From: Zizania palustris
Taxonomy: Eukaryota > Streptophyta > Magnoliopsida > Poales > Poaceae
Reading direction: 5' to 3'
Assembly (NCBI GenBank): GCA_019279435.1
Contig: JAAALK010000286.1
Span: forward strand, 22,339,931-22,403,930
DNA: 64,000 nucleotides
Position numbers and translations under genes: made by a program. Of this stretch, positions 33,488 to 45,592 are shown piece after piece. The notes below the pieces were generated by a model. That model saw nothing but the letters and a program-made list of their open reading frames with translations, searched no databases and was not told where the DNA came from. Numbering within the stretch: position 1 is the first letter of the stretch; the number at the start of each line of letters is the position of its first letter.

Positions 33488-36400
33488 GTGCAGGATCGGG
33501 GACTGGAGGACGTTTGGATCATGGACTCAGGATGCTCTCTCCACATGACGGGACATCATAGATGGTTCTCCAGTCTCACTCCCCCAAGCTCCAAAGAATA
33601 CATCACCTTCGGGAACAGTGGTCAAGGGAAAGTAAGTGGCATTGGCTCAATTCGCATTTCAGACCATTTTTCTTTGAAGAATGTTGCTTTGGTTGGAAAC
33701 TTGAACTTCAATTTGATCTCTGTTTCGCAACTTCTTGAGGATGGTTTGGAGGTGCGTTTTAAGAAGGGCAATTCTTCCGTGTTTGATTCTAGAGGGTCTT
33801 TGATTTGCCAGATCTTACCTTTCGGTAAAGTTTTTCGAATTGACTTCTCTAGTTCTTTTGGCCCTTCTCGTTGTTTGATTGCTGGATCTTCTTCTGAGCT
33901 CTGGAAGTGGCATAGGAGGTTAGGTCATTTGAGTTTTGATCTGCTAGTCAGGTTAAGCTATATGGACCTCATCCGAGGATTGCCCAAGCTTAAAATGGAG
34001 AAAGATCTTGTTTGTCATCCCTGTCATCATGGGAAAATGGTTGCCGCTTCTCACTCACTTGTGACTCAGGTGATGACTTCGTATCCGGGCGAGCTGTTAC
34101 ACATGGACACTGTCGGTCCAGCTCGGGTACGCTCAGTCGGTGGGAAGTGGTACGCACTTGTGATTGTTGACGACTTTTCTCGATTCTCGTGGGTTTTCTT
34201 TTTGGAGTCTAAGTATGAGACTTTTCATTTTGTTCATGACCTGATTCTGAAGTTGAGGAATGAGAACAATGGTCAGATGCGAGCGATTCGCTCCGACAAC
34301 GGCTCTGAATTCAAAAACTCTAAGTTCATCAGCTTTTGTAGTGATCAGGGTCTTGTCCATCAGTTTTCTGCTCCTTACACTCCCCCACAGAATGGCGTTG
34401 TGGAACGAAAGAACCGCACGCTAGTCGAGATGGCCAGGACGATGCTCGATGAGCACAAGACTCCTAGGCGCTTTTGGGCTGAAGCCATGAACACAGCTTG
34501 CTATCTGGCCAACCGCATTTTTCTTAGAGCTTACCTAGGTAAGACATCATACGAGTTGCGGTTTGGCAGAGAGCCCAAGGTGAGCCACTTGCGAGCGTTT
34601 GGCTGCAAGTGCTTTGTGCTTAAGAAGGGAGGGCATTTGGACAAGTTTGAGTCTCGTTGCTGGGACGAAGTTTTTCTTGGTTATGCATTGCATTCTCGAG
34701 GTTTCCATGTTTGGAACCTCGAATCCCAGCAGCTTGTCGAGACTTGCGAGGTTTCTTTTGATGAGTCCTTGCCTTCTTTAACTCCTTCTTTTGAGCTTTC
34801 TGGTGATGGTGAGCTCGGAGAGTCCATCTTTGAGGAAGATGAGGATACTCCAACTGCTGATGAGGGTGGGCCTTCTGCACCTCCTGCAGAGCCCACACCT
34901 TCTGAGACTTCGACTGAGGACGAGGGCAGACCTCTGATCACTTCTTCCACTTCGATCGAGCCCCCTCAGTCGAGTCCAGAGGTGCCAGCTGCTGACTCCA
35001 GTGAGGTGACTTCAGATCACCAGGGATCCCGAGCAGTTCAGCGTGATCACCCCTCAGAGCTCATCATCGGTGATGTGTCTACAAGAACTTTGCGTTCGTC
35101 TGTTGACTCTCTTGCTGTGTTTGCTGAATCTGCTTTTGTTGCATCTTTTGAGCCCAGAGACATTTCTCATGCTCTTTCTGACTCGAACTGGATTAATGCC
35201 ATGCAAGAAGAGCTTGAGAATTTTGTCCGCAATCGGGTTTGGACACTAGTAGAGCTGCCACCAGGATGCAACCCCATAGGCACCAAGTGGGTGTTCAAGA
35301 ACAAGCAAGGTGAAGATGGGGTTGTGGTGCGCAAAAAAGCTCGACTAGTTGCCCAGGGTTTTTGCCAGAAGGAATGTATTGATTTTGAAGAAACCTTTGC
35401 TCCTGTTGCCCGTCTTGAGTCCATTCGCATTCTTTTAGCTTTTGCCGCTTCGAAGGGTTTTAAGCTTTTTCAAATGGACGTCAAGAGTGCTTTTCTGAAC
35501 GGGTACATAGAGGAGGAGGTTTATGTTAGGCAGCCCCCTGGCTTTGAGATCCCTAAGTTTCCTCGACATGTTTTTAAATTGCAAAAAGCTTTATACGGGT
35601 TGAAGCAAGCCCCCAGGGCTTGGTATGACCGATTAAAGCAGTTTTTGTTGGGGAAGGGCTTTGTGATGGGTTCTGTGGATAAAACTCTCTTTTTGCTCAG
35701 AGATGATTCAGATTTTTAGTCGCTCAGATATACGTGGACGATATTATCTTTGGCAGTACTACTAATGATCTTGTGTCCAAGTTTTCTGAGCAGATGCACA
35801 GCGAGTTCGAGATGAGCCTCATGGGTGAGCTCAAGTATTTTCTAGGGCTCCAGATCAAGCAGACCAAGGACGGCACCTTCATCCACCAGGGTAAGTACAC
35901 TTGGGACATGTTGAAGAAATTCGACTTTGGTGGAGAGCTGAAGCCTCAGATGACCCCAATGGGTACATCTGGGGGCCTGGACAAGGATGAGAGCGGCGTC
36001 AAGGTCAATGAGAGAGAGTTTCGAGGGATGATCGGTTCGTTGCTGTACTTGACGGCGACGAGGCCAGACATACAGTTCACCGTGGGACTGTGCGCACGCT
36101 TCCAGTCTTCACCACGCGCATCTCATCGGCAAGCTGTCAAGCGTATCTTCGGGTATCTTACCTATGCGCCTGATCTTGGTCTTTACTATTCAACATCATC
36201 ATCTCTTGATTTATCTGGCTTTTCGGACGCTGACTTTGGTGGGTGCCGGTTGGATCGGAAGTCGACTTCCGGTACTTGCCAGTTTCTTGGTTCTTCTCTT
36301 GTCTCTTGGTCTTCCCGAAAGCAATCTGGAGTTGCTCTTTCGACCACAGAGGCTGAGTATGTAGCTGCTGCCAGCTGCTGCTCACAGATGGTTTGGATGA

Positions 36401-36681
36401 TTTCCACTCTATGAGACTTTGGGTTGTTCTTTCCTACCAGGGTTCCATTGTTTTGCGATAGCACTAGTGCTATTAGTGTAGGGAAAAACCCGTGTCTTCA
36501 TTCAAAAACCAAACATATTGATGTGCGCTTTCACTTCTTGCGGGATCAATATGAGAAAGGTGTCATTGACCTTGTTCATGTTGATACCCATCATCAGTTG
36601 GCTGACATTTTCACCAAACCCCTAGATCAGTCTACTTTTGAGCATTTACGAGGGGATTTGGGTGTTGTGTATCCTTTTTAG
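33488..36681 (+). pseudogene. pol: CopA-3 pol: protease, integrase, RT, RNase H (743-codon open part, then two frameshifts)
   Basis: An open frame runs 33488-35719. Protease is WIMDSGCSLHM (DSG at 33524-33532). The pre-integrase zinc region is at ~33900-34035 (WHRRLGH … CHPCHHGKM). The integrase core includes MDTVGPARV, IRSDNGSEF and PPQNGVVERKNRT. After a variable acidic/Ser-Pro region, RT has TKWVFKNKQ, ETFAPVARLESIR, QMDVKSAFLNG and LYGLKQAPRAWYD. The frame ends at TAG 35717-35719, twelve bases before the catalytic YVDD (35731-35742), which is in another frame. RNase H follows (FSDADFGGCRLDRKSTSG, STTEAEYVAA). A second shift near 36412 precedes the last part (TKHIDVRFHFLRDQ, ADIFTKPLDQ), ending at TAG 36679-36681. 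Confidence 0.93.
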
Positions 36682-37820
36682 GATATTTTGAGTCAGTTCT
36701 TTTCTTTCTTCTTTACTCTTTTCTTGAGTCTTTTTGTGTGTGTTCATATCATACATATTCACATATCACACTTTTGAGCCTGCTTCTATTATATGATTGA
36801 ACTGCTTTACTTATTCTAGCTAGTACATGCTTTTGATTACTTGTCGATGATCATGCTTTGTTTCAGTTCATTTGATATGTCTGATATCTGTCATATGCAT
36901 GGTTTTTACGCTTTAAAATTGAAAAATGATCACCATTGCTTCTGGTAACTAGCATGTGTAGGCTGAATGCTTTTGCTATCTGTTATATGCCTTGTAGTTA
37001 GTTCCTCACATAGATGCAGATATGCAACTTGGACATCTTTATGCTTTAACATGGAAAATGTGCTATAAAAATGATAAAAATCAAAAAATGAATGAGAATT
37101 CCATGCCTTTTTATGCTTGAGTTGAAAAGATCCAAGTGGGTTTGCTTTGTCGCCTTGCATTGTTCTGGACTGCTTACCATAGCACTTTGGTATGAACTAG
37201 GACAGTGTAATGTATGCCAAGACCAATGTCTTAAGCTTCTGATGGTCCAGTTCTGGCCTAGGCTTGACTTGGTCGGTTAGCATAAGGTTTGACATGCAAA
37301 TAACCCTTGGCAAAAATGAAAAAGGAAAATGAAAAAAGTCTGAAAATTAAAAAGACAACAAGTTTGCTGACGCACTTTGTTTTGGACAATGCTTATCTTG
37401 GTAGATATCAGTTAGCTTCTGCATCTCATGCCTTACCTTGCTTGTTAACTGGAAAATGTGGTGATGCTTTTATTTGTAAAAATTGAAAAAAATGTGTGCT
37501 AATGACTTTCTTTAGATATCATCTGTTGCACTGATCATGCCATGTGTCTTAGACAGTGTGTCTTTTGCTATACTTGTTAGATGTTGTAATTGCAGTCAAT
37601 CATATCTGAGAAGCATGCTTTCTACACTCCACCTGCACCCCAGTTGCATTCATTGCATATTTTGAGGGGGAGTTGCATGTCAGGGGGAGTCAGTGTCGTT
37701 TTAGAGTGCTTGATGAGTTCACTTGTCAACAAGGGGGAGAAATTTTGGTATAAGAGTTTAAGGGGGAGTTTTGGCTTTCTCTGGGATTTGTTTCAGGGGG
37801 AGTTTTTGTCTTTACTCTTC
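36682..37820 (+). other. CopA-3 3' noncoding region with conserved block and polypurine runs
   Basis: There is no coding frame of note and no env-like ORF. The stretch 37123-37310 closely matches Copia-H 25870-26050 and Copia-C 54885-55070. Near the end are several aggggga/gggggag runs (37671, 37684, 37731, 37761, 37796). The last part, after the final run, joins the 3' LTR at 37821 without the first 77 bp of the LTR. Confidence 0.82.
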
Positions 37821-39956
37821 TGAAAAGAGAGAGAAGACCTGTTGCGTCTGGGCCGCGTGTGACTCAGGTACACGGGCAACGAGCGACTATCGGGCAAAGG
37901 GGCCGCGAAGTCGGGCTGGCCCAATCCGGGTACATGGGCTAGGAGCAGCAGAGGATCCACTGGGCTGTAGACCGCGATTGACTCAGGTACACGGGCGACG
38001 AGCGATTGCCGAGCTAAGGGAGCTGCGAAATCGGGCCGGCCCAATCCGGGTACCCGGTGCGAAGACAGTGGACGCTTTGTCAGTTTCGGCACAAAACTGA
38101 CGACCGCTGATCTCGGATCTGACCGTTCTAAGGCGAAGCCGTAGCTGCTACGAAAGCTCCGCATCAAGACAAGTTACCTTTATTTAGGTTTTTACTATTT
38201 TGCCTTTAGGCCCACAGTCTGTCAGTCGAGTCTGTAAAAAATCCTAAGGGCATTTCGGTCTTTTCCATTTTTATTCTGAGTCTGTAAAAAACCCTAGGGG
38301 TATTTCTGCGTTTTTCCATTTTATGGGCTGCCTATAAATAGGCCCTAATATCCTAGGGTTAGGGCACCCTTTTACAAAAATCACTTTACTAATCTATTGG
38401 GTCACTTTTTGCTCTCCTGTCTCCTGTCTCCTGTTCATACGCGCCACCAGCAGACTGAGTTCCTGTTTTATCATGTTTGCTTCTGAGACCGTCGTGGCAG
38501 TTTATCAGTTTTGTTTTATTCAGTATGCCTCGTTTCGTGATTCATATTCTGATCTTTTGTTGCGAGTTATTTCACTAAGAGTTTTTTGTTGTTTCGTTTC
38601 CATCATTTTTTTTGTCAGAAGCATAGCTGTTCATCAGAAGTTTAATCTCAGGCTGTGCATATTTTATTCGGTAGCTTGCAGTGCTATGAAGCAAAATAGT
38701 CTGTAGGCTATTGCTAGCCACTTGAGTGCAGCAGCCTAGGATTTCTAGTACTAGTTTCTTGGTCCTTTCAAGCGTTTTACTGTGCTGTCCAGTACTAATT
38801 GATTTCTGCCATGTTCTCTATTTTATTCATACCTGTAGTTCCTGCCATTCTCTCTGAATAGGTCTGCAAGAAACTATTATTTTATCCATTGTGTTAAAAC
38901 TCTGTTGCAGGCTCTCAAGTGCTGGTCTCTGTCATAGGTAGAGACCTAGTTCTCTGTCCTGTTTAATTGGTTCCATGAAATGTTGCCTTGTTTATTCCTA
39001 AAAATCCGTTTCTGTGAAGTTTGTGTGTATGCCTGATGCTTGCGTGATTCATGGCAACTAGCACACGCCTTCTGCTTTCACTGGTATAACATAGTGAGGG
39101 TCCCACCGAAGTTTTTGTTTACCCCCGCTGATTTTTCTTTGAGCTTCGGAACGAAGTCCGCAGCAGTACTTGTGTTGAAAAGGTTCGGACCTTTGTAGCA
39201 GATGCGGAGTCCAGCTCACGAAGGTACTGTTGTTGTGGGCTTCGATAGTGTGACTTGTTGCGTAGCTGTGCAGGCTTTGTCTACAGGCTTCGCATCTTCA
39301 ATTGTGTGTTTGGGGTTTACACTAGCTTCGCTAGCCTGCAGGCCTCACTAATTGTTGCGACGAAGACTTCCACGAAGGTAGCTGCGTGGCTACTGTTTGC
39401 AGGCTCCGAATTTTTTTGGGGTTTCGGAGTTTAGGGTAGTATGCCTTGTACAAGTTCGAAGTACCTGCTTCGCTGAGCTATTTTTGTTTCATTTGAACTT
39501 CGGTACTGTTTTCTGGGAAGAAGGCTTCAGGAGCTACACACTTCGTTGAACTACTGCACGGGCTTTGACAACTTACAGCCTTCGCACGAGGACCTCGGAC
39601 AGGCTTCGACACTACAGGCTTCGACTTTACATGCTTCATCAAGTACCTTACTGGCGACAACTTTGAACAGTAACTCCTCATCCATTTCACTTGTACTCAG
39701 TTTGAATTGCTATGATGAACTCTGATCTGCCCATGTTTTGAATACTTTGTTTATCTGCCTATTAGCACTGTATTGGTGTTTCTTTGTCTAGGACACCGGT
39801 TGTTTCTAGGCTAGATACTTTTAGGGTTCGGTGATCTGTTACGTTTTGCTGCTAAGTCTTTTGAGGTGCGTTGGGTGTTGGGAGCAGGCCATTGATTCGA
39901 AAGAATTTTTTAGGCGCCCATTCACCCCCCCTCTGGTCGGTACTTTTGGTCCTACA
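37821..39956 (+). repeat. CopA-3 3' LTR, lacking its first 77 bp
   Basis: The alignment to the 5' LTR starts at base 78 (28534) and continues to the CCTACA end. Length 2136 plus 77 is 2213, agreeing with the 2212-bp 5' LTR. It keeps a consensus TATA box at 38333-38340. The missing part includes the TGAGGAGCC end. Confidence 0.92.
38333..38340 (+). promoter_or_regulatory. CopA-3 3' LTR TATA box
   Basis: TATAAATA in gctgccTATAAATAggc. The equivalent site in the 5' LTR reads TGTAAATA. Confidence 0.65.
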
Positions 39957-41330
39957 ACCTCTTCAAGTACCTACCATTCAAAGCTCTTCGAAACCGCTCT
40001 CCCTGCAGGGATTCCAACACGTATGCATTGCCAGGAGCGATTTCGGCTACCTTAAAAGGACCTTCCCAACTAGTTGACCATTTACCAAACTTAGGACTCT
40101 TCGTGCCTAAGGGTAAAATCGTCTTCCACACCAAGTCTCCTATTTGAAATGATTTTGGTTTAACCTTCTTATTGTAGGCTTTATCTACTCTCTTCTTGTC
40201 TACTTCTATGGCTTCTAAAGCCCTTAGTCTCTTATCAGTCACTTCCTCCAGACTATCTTTTAGAAGAGCCTCATACTCATTGACCGATAAGCCGTCTTGC
40301 TTTAACACTCTTAAGGAGCCAAGATCTACTTCTACCGGTAGAACGACCTCTTGTCCATATACCAACTCATATGGACTGACCTTGGTGACACCGTGCTTTG
40401 CAATCCTACAAGCCCATAACGCCTCAGAAAGCACTTCATGCCACCTTTTAGGAAACTCCTCAATTTTCTTCTTAATAAGCTTAATCACAGTTTTATTACT
40501 ATACTCGGCCTGACCATTGTCCTAAGCATAGTAAGGTGAAGAGTTTATCAACTTAATACCATAGTATTCGGCGAAGTCCCTTACTTCTCCAGAAACAAAT
40601 GAACTACCTTGATCCGTAGTAAGAGTTTGGGGAATGCCGAATCTATGTATGATTTGCTTTAAAATAAAATCGTGTACCTCATTGTGAGTCATGTTCTTGA
40701 GAGGTACGGTCTCGGTCCACTTAGTGAAGTAATCTGTCGCCATCAACACGAATCGATGCCCTTTTGAGGAAGGAGGGTGAATCTGGCCGATGAAGTCTAA
40801 ACCCCAACCTCGAAACGGCCATGGCTTGACAATAGGATTGAGCAATTAGGCAGGATCTAACTGGATGTTGCCAAACCTCTGACATGCCTCACACCCTCTG
40901 TAGTACTTGAAACAATCTTCAGTCATAGTCAGCCAATAAAACCCGCTCTTTTGAGCATCCAACTCATCTTTTTGGCCGACTGATGAGTGCCGCAAAGCCC
41001 CTCATAGACTTCTCCTGTAGCCACCTGGGACTGCTCATGGTCTAAACACTTCAATAGCACTCCGTCGATGGTTCGGCGATACAATGTGTCGTCTACCAAC
41101 ACGAATTTGAACGCTTGTCGCCGAACCTTCCGATCAACCCTTCGGCTAGGGTCTCTCAAATACTGGATGATTGGGACTCTCCAATCGCCCTTACAGGTTT
41201 TAGAGGGCCTCGCTGGTCCACCTTCTGAAAAAACTTCTAAAATACTGACTTCGGGGTGCCCCCGAGCCATTCCCGCTCCTGCCGGAGCCTGGCCGAGGTG
41301 GCCATTCGGAGTGTGCTGGGCCAAAGCTCT
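39957..41330 (-). pseudogene. pol: Tat-2 integrase, several breaks
   Basis: The minus strand shows an HHCC-type zinc region (YEGLCGTHQSAKKM … CEACQRFG), the integrase core (WGLDFIGQIHPPSS, TTDQGSSF, NGQAEYSNKT) and the C-terminal part (FGKWSTSWEGPFKV, ALNGRYLKR). Breaks are a probable one-base loss near 40948, TAA near 40845-40847, and TAG at 40519-40521 before DNGQAE. The frame is interrupted by CopA-3 at the TSD 39957-39961 and ends at 28423. Confidence 0.9.
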
Positions 41331-43293
41331 TCGAAGGGTTCAGACTCCAAGGAGCCTTCTTCGTCCGGGAGGCTTCGCACCATGGGCTCCGGCGTGCCAG
41401 ATCCTTTGATCGGTAGAGCACTCCGATCCAGGGGCTTCGGCATGCGGTGGCCTTCGGCGGCCCGAGGGGTTCGACCCGAGGCGTGCGCCCGCCCACCTTT
41501 ACTGGCTTCGGCAGTTGGACTAAACACCGGCTTCTCCAGTACGGAAAATATCTCTCTCCTGACTTGGTAGCCAGATGCTTGCTGAGCCAAATCATTGGCG
41601 ACCGAATTGGCTTCTCTTGACACGTGAGATATTTTGAAATCATCAAAAGTAGCAACTATGTCTAGACACTTGTCCAAGTAGCTATTCAGCAAGCCATTAA
41701 AACATTGAGCATTCTTAGCTACTTGTTGTACTACTAACAATGAATCACCATATGTGTAAACATGTTTAGCGCCTACAGACTCTAGTAGTTCAAGACCTAG
41801 CAACAAAGCCTCGTATTCGGCTTGGTTATTAGTGGAAGAAAACTCCAGTAAGGCCGAGGTTTCAAAGCGCATACCATTAGGCGATATGAGAACCACTCCA
41901 ATACCTTGGCCACTCTTGCAAGCCAAACCATCAAAATAGATTTTCCATGGTACTACCTCAACTAGAGCGATAGCATCACTCCCACTAACATCTATGTGAT
42001 GATACTATAAAGTTGGCTACGACTTAGCCTTTCATCGCTCTTAGGGGCTCATAGGCCAAATCGTACTCAATCAACATGTAAGCCCATTTTCTGATTCTTC
42101 CACTTAGAATCGGCTTCTATAACATGTGCTTTATAACATCGGTTTGGTAGGCGACAACACATGTGGTGGGGAGAAGATAATGGTGTAACTTGGTGCACGC
42201 GTAATAAAGTGATAAACATAATCGCTCCACAAACGCGTACCCGATTTCAGCGTCCAGCAGGCGATGGCCCAAGAACGTGATGATGTACTCCTTTCCCTCC
42301 ACCTCCTGGGTTAGCACGGCTCCAATCACGCTATCTTTAACGGCGATGTATAGCCGAAACGGAATCCCGGCTTTGGGTGCTCTCAGCACGGGCGGTGATG
42401 ACAAGCACTCCTTGATCTTCTCAAAAACACTTTGCTGACTTGCCCCCCAAGTGAACTCGGCTTCATTTTTTAGCCGGAGTATGGGGACAAAGGCATCAAT
42501 CTTGCCAGACAAGTTGGATATAAAGCGACGCAGATAGTTCAACTTGCCTATCAACTTTTGCACATCCTTTTTGCATGTCGGCAGTTGGACTAAGCATCGG
42601 CTTCTCCAATACAGAAAATTTTCCTCTCCTGACTTGGTAACCAAATGCTTGCTGAGCCAAATCATTTGCGACTGAATTGGCTTCTCTTGATACGTGAGAG
42701 ATTTCGAAGTCATCGAAAATAGCAACTATGTCTAGACATTTATCCAAGTAACTATTCAGCAAGCCATTAAAACATTGAGTACTCTTAGCTACTTGTTGCA
42801 CTACTAACAAAGAATCACCGTATGCGTGAACATGTCTAGCACCTACAGATTCTAGTAATTCAAGACCTAGCAATAGAGCTTCATATTCGGCTTGGTTATT
42901 AGTTGAAGAAAATTCTAGTCGGGCCGAAGTTTCAAAGTGCATTTCATTAGGTGATATGAGAACCACTCCAATACCTTGGCCACTCTTGCAAGCCGAACCA
43001 TCAAAATAAAGTTTCCATGGCACTACTTCAACTAGAGCAATATTGTCACTCCAGCTGACATCTACGTGGTGATTAACTATAAAGTTGGCTACGATTTGGC
43101 CTTTCATCGCTCTCAGGGGTTCATAGGCCAAATCATACTCAATCAACGCATAAGCCCATTTTTCGACTCTTCCACTTAGAATCAGCTTCTGTAACATGTG
43201 CTTTATAACATCAGTTTGGCAAACGACAACACATGTAGTGGGGAGAAGATAATGGCGTAATTTGGTGCACACGTAGTAAAGTGATAAACACAA
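41237..43293 (-). pseudogene. pol: Tat-2 RNase H region, present twice
   Basis: Two copies of the Gypsy RNase H-like domain (CVVxQTDVIKHML) and the second, Tat-type RNase H (ACKSGQGIGVVLISPN, STNNQAEYEALLLGL, YGDSLLVVQQVAK, HVSREANSVANDLAQQA) lie in tandem, at about 42590-43290 and 41520-42180. The copies come from a ~1.07-kb duplication that is not a multiple of three, so the frame is lost at the junction near 42580. The dual RNase H layout identifies a Tat-lineage element. Confidence 0.88.
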
Positions 43294-43651
43294 TCGTTAT
43301 ACAAACGTGTACCTGGTTTCGGCGTCCAGCAGGCGGTGGCTCAAGAATGTGATGATGTAGTCTTTTCCCTCTACCTCCTGAGTTAGCACGACCCCAATCA
43401 CGCTATCTTCAGTAGCGACGTATAGCCGAAATGGAATCCCGGCTTTGGGTGCCCTCACCACAGGCGGTGATGACAAGCACTCCTTGATCTTCTCAAAAGC
43501 ACTTTGCTGGCTTGCCCCCTAAGTGAACTCGACTTCGTTTTTTAGCCGGAGTATGGGGACAAAGGCATCAATCTTGCCGGACAAGTTGGATATGAAGCAA
43601 CGCAAATAGTTCATCTTGCCTAGCAACTTCTGTACGTACTTTTTGCATGTC
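41508..43651. repeat. ~1.07-kb tandem duplication in Tat-2 pol
   Basis: The word gcagttggacta occurs at 41511 and 42581 (offset 1070), and ttttgcatgtc at 42569 and 43641 (offset 1072). Homology is continuous between. The junction is near 42579. Sampled sequence differs by about 12-13 % between copies by eye, more than the Tat-2 LTR pair. Confidence 0.88.
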
Positions 43652-44672
43652 AGCGCTACAATGTTTCTAATCTTCTCAAGCCTCTTAGGATCAATTTCTA
43701 TGCCTCTCTCGTGAATCATGAAACCTAAGAACTTACCCGCTGACACACCAAAAGCACACTTAAGTGGGTTCATCTTCAACCCATACTGTCGCATCCTATC
43801 GAAAGCAACCTTCAAATCGGCTAAATGGTTTCCCATAGTGTCCGATTTGACCACGACATCATCGATGTAAACTTCTAACATAACTCCTAACAAGTCATAA
43901 AAGATCAAGTTCATAGCGCGCTGATACGTGGCGCCGGCATTTTTCAAACCAAAAGTCATGACGACCCACTCGAACAAACCGACAAATCCAAGGCATCGAA
44001 AGGCAGTCTTGTAGACGTCCTCTTCGGCCATAAAGATTTGATTATAACCAGCATTGCCATCAAGAAAACTCAGTACCTTGTGTCCTGAAGCATCGTTGAT
44101 CAGCATGTAGGCTATCGGCATTGGGTACTCATACTTCGGAGTGGCTCTATTCAGATCCCTGAAATCAATGCATACCCGTATCTTGCCGCTCCCTTTCTTC
44201 TCTATAGGCACAATGTTAGCAACCCATTCCGCGTACCTGCATGGCCTAATAAATTCAGCCTTGAGTAGTCGCTCCACTTCTTCCTTAACTCGGTCATAGA
44301 CGGCCAAATTAAAGCGGTGGGAGGCTGCTTATAAGGCCTAAATCCGGACTTGATGGGTAGCCGATGCTCTACGAGCTCACGACTTAATCCTGGCATCTCG
44401 CTATATTCCCATGCGAAACAATCGACATACGACCGAAGTAACTTTATTACTTTAGCCTTTTCATCGGGCTGCAAATGTTGGTTTACAAAAGTCGGCCTTG
44501 GGATGCTGCCATTACCTATATCAACTTCCTCCAAGGGATTGGCCGACGCAAAACCTTGCCCTAATTTCTCTACTTCGCTAAAGTCTTCGATGGCTTCGGC
44601 AATACCGTCTTTATTAGACCGATACTGTTCCACATGAGACTTTAGCCAATCTAGATTATTCTTGCTAGACAT
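43519..44672 (-). pseudogene. pol: Tat-2 reverse transcriptase
   Basis: The minus strand has a leader segment (MSSKNNLDWLKSHVEQYRSN … FAWEYSEMPGLSRELVEHRL), then RT motifs VERLLKAEFIRPCRYAEWVA, KIRVCIDFRDLNRATPK, MTFGLKNAGATYQRAMN and the catalytic YIDD at 43858-43869. A frameshift lies near 44290 between leader and RT, and a TAG near 43519-43521 follows LKNEVEFT. The duplicated region begins in the RT thumb. Confidence 0.9.
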
Positions 44673-44935
44673 GACTATTAATACAAAAATAGTCGTGCTA
44701 CTCTAGCCGGCTTTACAAACAATGGTACAAACCGTCCACTGGATATGCTAACAAAATCGTAATCCAAAAGATCTCTTCCTGACATACACTCTACTTTGAT
44801 ATGGACGGCGTCGACTGATACATCGGCCAATGCTACTTGGGCCAAAGTATCCGTGGGGATGACTTCTACCTCATCGCCATCCCACTGTATCAGGCACTGG
44901 TGTAGAGTAGAAGGGATGCAACAGTTCGTGTGAAT

Positions 44936-45592
44936 CTAGTCGCGTCCGAGTAGCACGCTATAGTTACCTTGTACGTCGACGATGAAAAACGCTACTGGCA
45001 ACGTCTTGTTGCCCACCGTCAACTCCATAGAGAGTACTCCCTTGGCCTCAAAGCTCTCGCCGTTGAAGCCGTTGAGCATCAAGTTAGTCTTCTTCAGGTC
45101 TTCTTCGTCCTTGTCAAGTTTCTTCAACAATGAATAAGGCATTAGGTTAACAGTGGCGCCACCGTCGACAAGCATCCGGGAAATCGGTTTCCCATTGATG
45201 TGACCCCTGACATAGAGGGGCTTTAGATGGCAAGACGAGTCCTCGGGCTTCTTGAAGATGGCGTTGCGTGGACCGAGGTTCAATTGAGCGACCTCTGCCT
45301 CATCCCGTGGTAGGGTGAACTCGGCAGGCAGCGTGACGATGTTGATGTCCATCACCTGGGGTGCGGGTCCCTCAGAGACGGGCGAGTAATCATCATCGAG
45401 CATGTCATCATCATCGTCGCTTGGACTAGGAGCCGGGTTGGTTATCTCAACTGGCTTCTCCCTCCATACCTGTTTGGTAGCTGGCCGAGGGCGGATCTCT
45501 TCGAAGATAGCATCGCGCTCAGCCTCAGCTTCCCTCTCGCGCATCTCCTGTGCCCATAGCCGTTGTAAGCATCTCTTCTGTGATTTGGACAT
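44936..45592 (-). pseudogene. pol: Tat-2 protease segment
   Basis: The minus strand shows an acidic linker (DDDDDMLDDDYSPVSEG), then ISRMLVDGGATVNLMPYSLL, the aspartic protease active site in DGG form, and VQGNYSVLLGRD at the end. The stop (TAG 44936-44938) probably replaces a tryptophan or similar before HTNCCIPS, because protease-like coding continues past it. It belongs to the same polyprotein as the gag upstream and RT downstream. Confidence 0.88.

Larger units (their letters stand above)
28457..39956 (+). mobile_element. CopA-3: complete Ty1-Copia element (11.5 kb) inside Tat-2
   Basis: It has a 5' LTR (28457-30668), PBS, gag, pol, a 1.1-kb 3' noncoding region, and a 3' LTR (37821-39956). 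TSDs are perfect: acctc at 28452-28456 and 39957-39961. The 3' LTR lacks its first 77 bp. Coding sequence has two CAG to TAG stops and several single-base frameshifts. The LTRs differ by only a few percent by eye, so it is younger than Tat-2, consistent with lying inside it. Confidence 0.95.

Noticed and set aside
36682..37820. An env-like ORF after Copia pol, as in SIRE-type elements
   Set aside because: No frame longer than ~80 codons, no membrane segment, and the equivalent regions of Copia-H and Copia-C are also noncoding.
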